This document shows, one piece after another, positions 1 to 5,133 of a stretch of DNA of 5,133 nt. The position numbers were made by a program, and so were the translations under genes. The notes below the pieces were generated by a model. The model saw only the letters and a program-made list of their open reading frames with translations. It had not been told where the DNA came from and did not search any database. Every line of letters begins with the position of its first letter. The first letter of the stretch is position 1. The stretch is from Candidatus Methanovirga basalitermitum (GTDB taxonomy: Archaea; Methanobacteriota; Methanobacteria; Methanobacteriales; Methanobacteriaceae), in contig JAISZW010000266.1 in assembly GCA_031284445.1 (NCBI GenBank), positions 1 through 5,133 on the forward strand, given 5' to 3'.

Positions 1-276
1 AGGTTTATCAATTATTAATCTTAATTATAATTATAAAATTCTTTAAATCAAATTTAAATAAATTATATTAGATATTAATATTTTATAAAAATGACAAACT
101 TTTCCATAATGACTATAATTGATATTATTTTTTTAATATTAATTGATATTATTTGTTTATTTAGAAAAATAAGTTATATAGATTTTATAATTAAATAATT
201 AAGTATTTTAAAACGAATTAAGAAATTTATCAAATTCTAAACTGTATTTAATCATAACAAATTTAATTTTACAATA
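1..276. other. AT-rich non-coding stretch
   Basis: This stretch is dominated by A and T and has stops in all frames at high density. The only short frame worth naming is an ATG at 91-93 running to a TAA at 196-198 (35 codons, mostly Ile, Leu and Phe); such a composition is what random AT-rich DNA gives, there is no Shine-Dalgarno-like sequence before it, and I do not call it a gene. A 14-base direct repeat lies within it (listed separately). No tRNA, terminator or other RNA gene was recognised. Confidence 0.6.
117..154. repeat. Short 14-base direct repeat
   Basis: The sequence AATTGATATTATTT occurs at 117-130 and again, identical, at 141-154, so the copies start 24 bases apart. Both are in the AT-rich stretch upstream of the transposase relic. 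This may be a local slippage or duplication product; nothing links it to a function, and in DNA this AT-rich some exact repeats are expected by chance. Confidence 0.4.
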
Positions 277-309
277 CACTATATAAATTATAGTAAATGT
301 GATAAAACA

Positions 310-1315
310 TTTTATGTTTCTCTTAATAATTTTATAAATAGTGTAACTAAGGATAAAATTGGATCGGATGATAAAACTGAGAAGGATACATGCTGTATAT
401 GGGTTATTTCCCGATAAAATCGCTAGAATAATGGATATAACTGAAAAATGTCTCAGTTAACCATATATTTATTTATTTACTAATTTAATTGAAAAAGAAT
501 TAGATGGACTCAATATTCTGATGAATTGGTAATTTTACCTCAAAACTTTAAAAGATATGGTAAAATTCGTCAGCACCTTCAAAAAAAAGAAAAATGACTG
601 ATATTACTATTGTGAATATGTTTAAGATGAAAAATATTAAGATTTCAGGTGATATAGTCATTGATGAGGTTTATTTAGACATGATGCGAAATAAGAAATA
701 TTTGGTCTCTATAATTATCATGATGTTTGATATGCCTATTGCAATAGCAAATAATGGAAACTCGTAAAACAGAAATTATGGAAACATTTTTTGATTTTGC
801 ATTTAGAAGGTCATGAGTTTAAGTTCTTAACAAATGATATGCTTAAAATTTATGAGTCTATAGCTAAAAATAAAAATGTTCCACACCAGCAATGTATTTT
901 TCATTCAAAAGTATAATTGGCAAATTCATCTTCGATGAGGTTAAAAAGACAAAAAAAATATGATTATAATGATCAAATTTGGTTTTATAGCTTGTTCACT
1001 AAATTTAAGGAGATTTTAAGAGAGATTGATCATGAAAAAGCTGTTAGGAAGAAAGAAATTTTCGTGGAGAAAAATGATGGTTTGTTTAAAAGGCGAATTG
1101 CCCAATATTTTTGCTAAAATCATGGTCATTTAAATAATAGGTTTGAAAAACTAACTACTCATACTAAAGAAGAAAATTTGGATAGAACTTCTAATAAATG
1201 CGAAACTTTTAATAGTTTACCTCAAGTTAGGCATTTAAAAAATAATTCTAAAGATCTTAAGTCTTTACTCTATTGTTTGGTTTCTATTGTGAAAAATTAT
1301 GTTCCTATATTATAG
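310..1315 (+). pseudogene. Degraded DDE-type transposase (possibly ISM1-like)
   Basis: No single frame covers the gene, but fragments follow each other in the right order. They are: an N-terminal piece in frame 1 (about 310-370); a helix-turn-helix-like piece in frame 2 from 368, reading RIHAVYGLFPDKIARIMDIT, stopping at 458; frame 1 at 496-594; frame 3 at 594-764 with GDIVIDEVYLD; frame 1 at 757-813; and frame 2 from 812 to a stop at 1313-1315. The last piece is interrupted by stops at 914-916 and 1115-1117. The probable catalytic triad is Asp 663-665, Asp 836-838 (FLTNDMLK, followed by HQQCIFH) and Glu 1202-1204 (RTSNKCETF). The Asp-Glu gap of about 122 residues suits DDE transposases with a helical insertion (ISL3, IS256, MULE-like). 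Assignment to the ISM1 group is a guess from host type and size. The 66-codon open stretch at 917-1117 belongs to this pseudogene and is not a separate gene. Confidence 0.8.
1304..1315 (+). promoter_or_regulatory. Candidate TATA box for thpR
   Basis: CCTATATTATAG at 1304-1315 resembles an archaeal TATA element. A transcription start about 25 bases downstream would fall near 1335-1340, giving thpR a leader of some 40 bases. The element lies over the last codons of the decayed transposase, so if it is used, the promoter is inside the IS relic. A second TATA-like string, TTTATA at 1360-1365, is too close to the ATG at 1380 to serve as a normal promoter. Identification rests on sequence only, and TATA-like strings are common in this AT-rich DNA. 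Confidence 0.35.
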
Positions 1316-1379
1316 GACTTTGAAAAACAGGCTCAAATATCAACATTACCCATGCTAAATTTATAGTGCCGTGGTTTTT

Positions 1380-1958
1380 ATGGAAGACGATTCTAAATTA
1401 AGAACATTTTTAGCTATTGATATAGATGAAAACTTAATAGCTAATATCTTAGATATTCAAAGAGAATTCAAATCAACGAAAGCTGATGTTAAGTATGTTT
1501 CAAAGGAAAATCTACATTTAACTCTTAAATTTTTTGGTGATGTTGATGAGTCCATGCTTTCAAAAATATCTAAGGTTGTTAAAGAAACGTTACTTGGTTT
1601 TAAACCTATTAAATTGGATTTTAGTGGTTTAGGAGCTTTTCCAAGTGATAATCATGTTAACGTGATATGGATTGGCGTCTTTGAGAATAATGAACTTTTA
1701 AATTTAGTGAATAGATTAAATAAAGGCTTTAATGGTTTAGGATTTAAAGAGGAGAAGAATTTTAAATCTCATTTGACAATTGGTAGAATGAGAAATTCAA
1801 GGAATAAAAATGAAGTTAAAGATATAATCCACAATTTTAAAGGTTTTGAAGTGGGTGTTATGGAAGTTTTTAAGTTATCTTTGAAAAAAAGTGATTTAAC
1901 TCCAGCTGGACCAGTTTATTCAGATTTAGAAATATTTGAGTTTAATTTAAAAAAATAG
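1380..1958 (+). CDS. thpR: RNA 2',3'-cyclic phosphodiesterase / 2'-5' RNA ligase family (ThpR/LigT)
   Basis: This is an intact gene of 192 codons for a cytoplasmic two-histidine (2H) phosphoesterase. Family members hydrolyse 2',3'-cyclic phosphate ends of RNA to 2'-phosphates and were first noticed through reversible 2'-5' ligation of tRNA halves. Both signature HxTx motifs are present: HLTLKFFGDVD with H46 and T48, and HLTIGRM with H131 and T133. The typical N-terminal LRTFLAIDID strand and a C-terminal segment ending in PAGPVYSDLEIFEF also fit, and the length is normal (about 180-195). I chose the ATG at 1380, which puts the start 7 residues before the conserved RTFLAIDI strand; a GTG at 1371 in the same frame would add three residues. 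Neither has a clear Shine-Dalgarno sequence. The gene starts just after an IS relic and converges on cca across a dead toxin-antitoxin pair. In many Euryarchaeota thpR lies beside cca, suggesting linked roles in tRNA end processing, though the exact physiological substrate is not settled. Confidence 0.93.
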   Translation: MEDDSKLRTFLAIDIDENLIANILDIQREFKSTKADVKYVSKENLHLTLKFFGDVDESMLSKISKVVKETLLGFKPIKLDFSGLGAFPSDNHVNVIWIGVFENNELLNLVNRLNKGFNGLGFKEEKNFKSHLTIGRMRNSRNKNEVKDIIHNFKGFEVGVMEVFKLSLKKSDLTPAGPVYSDLEIFEFNLKK

Positions 1959-2052
1959 TGTTTGATAGCTTGCTGATTTGATACTAATGCCTGAATTTTA
2001 TATAAAGTGGTCTTTTGACTATTATCTCATTAATCATTGATTTCAATTATTC
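1959..2052. other. Intergenic tail downstream of thpR
   Basis: Between the thpR stop and the end of the decayed PIN gene there is no open frame. T-rich bits such as TTTTATAT near 1996 and TCTTTTG near 2011 could help archaeal transcription termination, but no run is long enough for a firm terminator call. On the minus strand the sequence may still contain further decayed bases of the PIN gene tail. Confidence 0.4.
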
Positions 2053-2318
2053 TTATATCCTTGAATGTCTTAAAGTCTTGTCAAAACTTACAATTTCTTT
2101 AATTTAGTTGTCTATCATGAAAACATAATAAAGGTTATCAAAGAAACTAATTTTATTAGCAGTAGTTATTCTCAATTTTTTTCATGATATTCAAATATTA
2201 CCATTTGGCTTATTATTAATTCTCTATGCTTTATTTTTTACCATATCTCTTTAATTTTCATAGAACTTTGCTTTTTAACATACAGATTGATTAAATAGCT
2301 TGTTTCTAAGAATATCAT
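2053..2318 (-). pseudogene. Degraded VapC-type PIN-domain toxin
   Basis: Read on the minus strand from an ATG at 2318-2316, the first piece is MIFLETSYLINLYVKKQ, which matches the opening of small PIN ribonucleases (usually FLDTSYLI-like). It runs through KIKEIW to a stop at 2240-2238, continues in the same frame with HRELIISQMVIFE to a stop at 2174-2172, then picks up in another frame at 2154 with ISFFDNLYYVFMI, a stop at 2106-2104, and IKEIVSFDKTLRHSRI ending at 2055-2053. The later pieces match the C-terminal PIN motifs with acidic residues in FFDN and SFDK. VapC-type proteins are Mg-dependent endonucleases cutting tRNA or rRNA. About 90 codons remain of a usual 125-135, so internal sequence is also missing. 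The first metal-binding Asp appears as Glu (FLET). With at least three stops and one frameshift it cannot make an active toxin. The family call is from motif recognition. Confidence 0.72.
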
Positions 2319-2324
2319 AGATAT

Positions 2325-2555
2325 TTAAACTTCTATTCCATTAAAATGTATTTTATATTTTAGTTTCTCAACATCGACGGTATCTTCGATATCTGTAAAT
2401 ATTATCATTTCTTCTAAACTCTTTGTTCTGTATATTAACTTTTAACAATTTGTCATTTATTCTTAATTTTTCTTTGTTAGTTTCTATATTTCTAATGCCT
2501 TGTTATATAAATCGGTTTATGATTTGATTTTCGGTTGTGCTTTCTGCTATTTTAG
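2325..2555 (-). pseudogene. Remnant of the antitoxin gene paired with the PIN toxin
   Basis: Immediately upstream of the PIN pseudogene on the same strand is a second broken frame. From about 2562 to 2418 it reads KKVTKIAESTTENQIINRFI, a stop at 2505-2503, then QGIRNIE and KLRINDKLLKVNIQNKEF. After a frameshift near 2417 it continues as LEEMIIFTDIEDTVDVEKL and ends with HFNGIEV and a TAA at 2327-2325. The gap to the PIN ATG is only 6 bases, the spacing expected of a toxin-antitoxin operon. The first block looks like a ribbon-helix-helix DNA-binding antitoxin (KIAES, TENQIIN, I.QGI); the second would be the toxin-binding tail. The N-terminal codons run into the 3' end of cca and the start codon is not recognisable. 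The exact antitoxin family is uncertain; position and decay pattern are the strongest evidence. Confidence 0.58.
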
Positions 2556-3920
2556 TTACCTTTTTAAATGTTGGGATGGATGTAAGTAGTCATCCAAGTA
2601 ATCTAAAAACATTTCATTTTTTAAAATCTCATTATCATTTATATTGAATAGTTTGTACCCATTAATAATATTATCTTTAATATTTTTACCTATTTTTAAA
2701 ATTTTAATGTTGTCTTCTTTAAAAACATGATAAATAAATTTTTCAGGTGTTTTAAATCTTCTTTCTCTTTTTTCAATTAAGAATCCATCTTCTAAGAAGA
2801 CATTTTCATGAATAGATGTAAATTGTTCAGATGCTTTTTTATACCTAATCTTTGGACCAACATTTTTCTCATATTTTCCAAGAGTCCATGTATCAAATTC
2901 TAATGTTAGAATAGCTATTTCTTTTTCATCACTCCAATAGCTATTTTTAACAATTGTAAATTCTATTTCTTCTAATTTTTCTTTCAACGAATCTGATGTT
3001 TTTTTAAGTTGAGGATAAATATTATCGATTGGAATATCTGGAATTTTAAATGAAATAAAGATTATTTTGGTTTGTCTGTCTTTAATTTGATTTAGAATAT
3101 CTTCTATTTGACATCTTTTTTCAAGTGGGAAGAAGTAAGCTTCTTTTGGATTTTTCATATAGTTTCTGGATGCAAAAATGAATTCATTTAATTTTTCTTC
3201 TGTAAGTGAAGCAGCAACATTCCTGTTTTTATCTGTTGGATCGATGAATATTAAACTATCTTTAAATGATTTAGTAATATTATAGTTTTCTAAGTTGATA
3301 GTTGTCTCCTCCGTCCAGTTACTTGATTCTTTTAATGTATTTTCAAAAGAGCCATATTTTAATATTAATAGTTCACATAGATATCCAGCAAATCCTCCTG
3401 TTTTAAATTCAGAACCGTAAACCTTTACTTCTTTCATGAACTTTTTAAGTAAAAGAACTTCATCTTTTTGATAATTTTTAAGGTTTTTGATGATGTATTT
3501 TGTATGTAAGGTTGTTCTATCAACAGCAGATTTCATTTGGGATGTTTTTTCAATATAGTATGCTGGAACAATATCTATACTGTAACCTTCAAAGGAAATT
3601 TTTAAATATGGATGTGAAGCATATTTTTCAGTAGCTATTCCATTTAAAACCTCATTACAGTAGTAAGCTAACTTCAATCCTTTCTCTTTAAGTTCTTCTA
3701 CATTGACATCAATGGGAAATGTTATGAAAATATCAATATCAGCACTCCCAGAAAGCCATGTGTCTTTAGCTATTGAACCAGTAAGCTGTACTTTAACTTC
3801 ATAATCTTCTTTAATAGCTTTTTCTTCGATTACTTTAATGATTTTATCAACAATAACTTTAATTCTATTTTTTTCATTTTGGCTTGGTTTTATTCTTTTT
3901 AAAATATCTTTATAAATCAT
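2556..3920 (-). CDS. cca: CCA-adding tRNA nucleotidyltransferase, archaeal class I
   Basis: This intact 454-codon gene encodes the cytoplasmic enzyme that adds or repairs the 3' CCA of tRNA from CTP and ATP without a template. The nucleotidyltransferase signature is clear: LTGSIAKDTWLSGSADID, with G48-S49 and metal-binding D61 and D63, and a third carboxylate at D116 in YSIDIVPA. Next come AVDRTTLHTKYI (about 132-143, nucleotide and tRNA 3'-end contacts), VYGSEFKTGGFAGYLCELLI (167-186) and IDPTDKNRNVAASL (226-239), all hallmark blocks of the archaeal enzyme. The C-terminal half is the tail and body region that holds tRNA. Length fits the family (about 440-460). The ATG at 3920 is preceded at 5 bases by GTGAT, matching part of the archaeal Shine-Dalgarno sequence. 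It converges with thpR and is followed on its own strand by a dead toxin-antitoxin pair. Nothing suggests damage, and the gene is expected to be essential if the genome's tRNA genes lack encoded CCA. Confidence 0.96.
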   Translation of the reverse strand: MIYKDILKRIKPSQNEKNRIKVIVDKIIKVIEEKAIKEDYEVKVQLTGSIAKDTWLSGSADIDIFITFPIDVNVEELKEKGLKLAYYCNEVLNGIATEKYASHPYLKISFEGYSIDIVPAYYIEKTSQMKSAVDRTTLHTKYIIKNLKNYQKDEVLLLKKFMKEVKVYGSEFKTGGFAGYLCELLILKYGSFENTLKESSNWTEETTINLENYNITKSFKDSLIFIDPTDKNRNVAASLTEEKLNEFIFASRNYMKNPKEAYFFPLEKRCQIEDILNQIKDRQTKIIFISFKIPDIPIDNIYPQLKKTSDSLKEKLEEIEFTIVKNSYWSDEKEIAILTLEFDTWTLGKYEKNVGPKIRYKKASEQFTSIHENVFLEDGFLIEKRERRFKTPEKFIYHVFKEDNIKILKIGKNIKDNIINGYKLFNINDNEILKNEMFLDYLDDYLHPSQHLKR

Positions 3921-3925
3921 TTATA

Positions 3926-3930
3926 ATCAC
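3926..3930 (-). promoter_or_regulatory. Ribosome binding site of cca
   Basis: On the minus strand GTGAT lies 5 bases before the ATG at 3920. It is complementary to part of the anti-Shine-Dalgarno end of methanogen 16S rRNA (full match GGAGGTGATC). It is short but correctly placed and supports the chosen start, since no other in-frame ATG lies further upstream near the leader. Confidence 0.55.
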
Positions 3931-3946
3931 TGAAACAGTTAAAAAT

Positions 3947-3970
3947 TATAATTAAAAATTTTTAAATAAA
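3947..3970 (-). promoter_or_regulatory. Candidate TATA region for cca
   Basis: The minus strand upstream of cca reads ATTTATTTAAAAATTTTTAA, from about 3970 to 3951. A TATA element centred near 3964 would place the transcription start close to 3939, leaving a leader of about 20 bases that contains the GTGAT site. AT-rich background makes the exact box ambiguous; AATTATAAT nearer the gene is an alternative. The promoter lies directly beside the end of the IS630-type relic at 3985. Confidence 0.4.
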
Positions 3971-3984
3971 TTAGTGTTAAAACA

Positions 3985-4310
3985 TTATTTACAAGCTAAA
4001 ATATCCTTAGTTTTTAAAATATCATCCAAATCATTCATTGATTTTTGTTCAGTTTTGGTTTACGATCTTTATTAGGTTTTGGTAAAAGAGTTATTATATT
4101 CTCCTTCATTCCAAGGATTTTCTAAACATGTATGGTGTTGATCTTTTTATTGAAGCTAATTTATCAAGATTCTATCATGTTAAATCCAATTGCTTTAAAT
4201 TTAAAATAAAATAGTTTTTTGTAGATTTTTATATTTTTTTCAGCATCCATAAGTTGAATAATTTCATCTAATGAAAGATAATTCCTTGATTTTAAATTTT
4301 CTAAACACAT
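3985..4310 (-). pseudogene. Truncated, frameshifted IS630-type transposase N-terminus
   Basis: From an ATG at 4310 the minus strand encodes 48 residues including YLSLDEIIQLMDAEKNIKIY and KLFYFKFKAIGF, stopping at 4166-4164. Further pieces follow in changing frames: NPWNEGEY at 4119-4096, LLPKPNKDRKPKLNKNQ at 4088-4038 with a stop at 4037-4035, and NDLDDILKTKDILACK ending at 3987-3985. The order helix-turn-helix, then W-N-E-G-x-Y, then a P-K-P-x-x-x-R-K-P-K-L linker, then an L-x-x-I-L-x-x-K-D helix is the N-terminal DNA-binding half of IS630/Tc1-mariner transposases. The DDE catalytic domain, which should follow, is absent; the cca promoter occupies its place. No terminal repeats or TA duplication were identified. 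It cannot make a working transposase. An alternative is the related group of stand-alone winged-helix proteins, but the truncation and frameshifts favour an IS relic. Confidence 0.65.
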
Positions 4311-4405
4311 ATAGTAGTATATATTAATATTAAGGAGTATATAAACTTTACTCTAAATATTTTATTGGTGCCAAGATAAAACAAATTTACAATTCATTAT
4401 AATAG

Positions 4406-4683
4406 CCTATTAAAATAAGATGCAATCAAAAAATAAAGAAATATGAAAATTGTGAATATAAGATAAATGCTGTTTAAGATAATATTCGCCAATGAAAAAA
4501 GAAATTGTGGAAGTTATTGTATGATATGGCGAAAAGATATTTAGTAAAAACTGAAGAAAATCCACTTACAGAGCGAAATAGAATAATAGCGAAGAAAAGA
4601 TATATTTATAATAATAGGAAGAATTTTTAAAAGAAAACAATGAAATAAAGAAAATTTTTGATTTGTTATCGAAGATAACTTAG
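4406..4683 (+). pseudogene. Decayed reading frame, family not recognised
   Basis: One plus-strand frame keeps protein-like sense from 4406 to 4630 with only two internal stops (4475-4477 and 4493-4495). It includes KKYENCEYKINAV, then LWKLLYDMAKRYLVKTEENP and LTERNRIIAKKRYIYNN, and stops at 4628-4630. A shift of one frame at 4621 continues as EFLKENNEIKKIFDLLSKIT to a stop at 4681-4683. The Lys/Glu-rich, helix-forming residues and the ENCEYK string faintly recall the zinc-like and C-terminal parts of some IS transposases, but I cannot name a family and do not assign a function. No start codon or ribosome site is evident. It could also be chance open sequence in AT-rich DNA. Confidence 0.3.
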
Positions 4684-4746
4684 GAAACGAAAAACAAGCT
4701 TTTCTAAGTTGCCTTTGGCAATAAATCTTTGATTTTCCGTTTCTAA
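4677..4746. repeat. Cluster of overlapping inverted repeats
   Basis: Three possible stems share this stretch. Stem A pairs AACTTAGGAAA (4677-4687) with TTTTCTAAGTT (4700-4710), 11 pairs with one G-T wobble and a 12-base loop. Stem B is the small perfect hairpin TTGCC-TTT-GGCAA (4709-4721). A longer alternative pairs 4680-4697 with 4731-4746 (TTAG, AAACG, AAAA and CAA blocks, with two bulges and one mismatch), excluding stem A and enclosing stem B. The cluster follows a decayed frame ending at 4683. It may be an old terminator, an IS end, or a structured RNA; none is established. Confidence 0.45.
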
Positions 4747-4749
4747 TCT

Positions 4750-5133
4750 TAAAAATAAAAAATTTTTAAAGTAAAGAATAATTATAGGAAAAATTCCTTA
4801 GGTTGACAACATTGAATACTAAGCCACAAATTTTATAAGCAATTAAAAACAGACTTATAAATATTATATTTAAATTAGTTAAATATTAAAAATCATCTCA
4901 TTTATGATAATCTTTGAGAAGATAAAAACTTAATATTTATTATTAAATAATATAGTTAGACATATATTTTTTGGCAAAATATTTGTTTTAATTCTTATTT
5001 AAAATATTAAACTCAAAATTATAAGTACTATTTAATATAAAGAATAATTAGATCTTTGTTTAATAATTTAGTAAATATTAAATATTTATTTAAAAAATAA
5101 TAATTTTTAATTTTAATGGTAATATTTTGATTT
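4750..5133. other. AT-rich non-coding stretch
   Basis: No open frame, RNA gene or clear repeat stands out here on either strand. Small imperfect palindromes around CCTTAGG (4798-4802 region) and TAAATATTTA (about 5084) are within what such composition gives. I see nothing in it that can be supported as a gene. Confidence 0.6.

Larger units (their letters stand above)
277..1368 (+). mobile_element. Relic insertion sequence carrying a decayed DDE transposase
   Basis: The decayed transposase gene (about 310-1315) is flanked by possible remnants of terminal inverted repeats. CACTATATAAATTATAG begins at 277, and the reverse complement of 1355-1368 reads CACTATAAATTTAG; the first seven bases match exactly and the rest aligns with small gaps. 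The enclosed length is about 1.09 kb, a normal size for a one-gene element and similar to the roughly 1.2 kb of ISM1, the element first described from Methanobrevibacter smithii. I see no target-site duplication: the bases outside the two ends differ. The boundaries are therefore tentative, while the presence of an IS relic is well supported by the transposase fragments. Confidence 0.55.

Noticed and set aside
91..198. 35-codon hydrophobic frame that could be a small membrane peptide
   Set aside because: Ile, Leu and Phe richness is what AT-rich DNA gives by chance; there is no ribosome site, and the internal direct repeat accounts for its repeated Ile-Asp-Ile-Ile pattern.
295..312. Hairpin AAATGT-GATAAA-ACATTT as a terminator or regulatory stem
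   Set aside because: Only six AT-rich pairs, lying inside the IS relic; expected by chance at this composition.
917..1117. 66-codon open frame on the plus strand
   Set aside because: It lies in the same frame as the transposase pieces before and after it, bounded by the pseudogene stops at 914-916 and 1115-1117, so it is a slice of the decayed transposase and not an independent gene.
2172..2180. Run of seven T on the plus strand as the thpR terminator
   Set aside because: It is more than 200 bases after the thpR stop and corresponds to Lys codons of the PIN pseudogene on the other strand, so a terminator role cannot be supported.
4164..4310. 48-codon minus-strand frame as a free-standing small gene
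   Set aside because: The protein sense continues beyond its stop in other frames with IS630-type motifs, so it is better read as the start of a truncated transposase.
1..5133. CRISPR array or tRNA gene
   Set aside because: No regularly spaced repeat units of 25-40 bases and no T-loop-like GGTTCRANYC string with matching arms were seen on either strand.

Overview
The window looks like chromosomal DNA of a very AT-rich methanogenic archaeon, most likely Methanobacteriales of the Methanobrevibacter/Methanosphaera type. The reasons are the extreme A+T content, archaeal TATA-like promoter elements, an archaeal class I CCA-adding enzyme, and a LigT/ThpR RNA phosphodiesterase of the kind often found beside cca in Euryarchaeota. 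The taxonomic call is inference from gene families and composition; no search was run.

Layout: 1-276 is very AT-rich DNA with no convincing gene. About 277-1368 is a relic of an insertion sequence. Its plus-strand DDE transposase can be read from N to C terminus only by changing frame several times and passing stops. 1380-1958 (+) is an intact thpR. 2053-2555 (-) holds a previously easy-to-miss degraded toxin-antitoxin pair: a VapC-type PIN-domain pseudogene preceded by a ribbon-helix-helix-like antitoxin remnant. 2556-3920 (-) is an intact cca. About 3985-4310 (-) is the broken N-terminal third of an IS630-type transposase, ending at the cca promoter. 4406-4683 (+) is a decayed reading frame I cannot identify, followed by a compact cluster of inverted repeats (4677-4746). 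4750-5133 is AT-rich with nothing supportable.

How the parts work together: the only two intact genes both act on RNA ends. Cca builds or repairs the CCA end of tRNA; ThpR acts on 2',3'-cyclic phosphate or 2'-5' linked RNA ends. They are convergent, and a dead toxin-antitoxin module sits between them. Everything else is gene debris, so the window reads as two housekeeping genes surviving in a graveyard of mobile and selfish elements. I found no intact novel system. The most interesting points are the relic TA operon, the likely use of IS-derived DNA as the thpR promoter, and the unexplained hairpin cluster near 4.7 kb.
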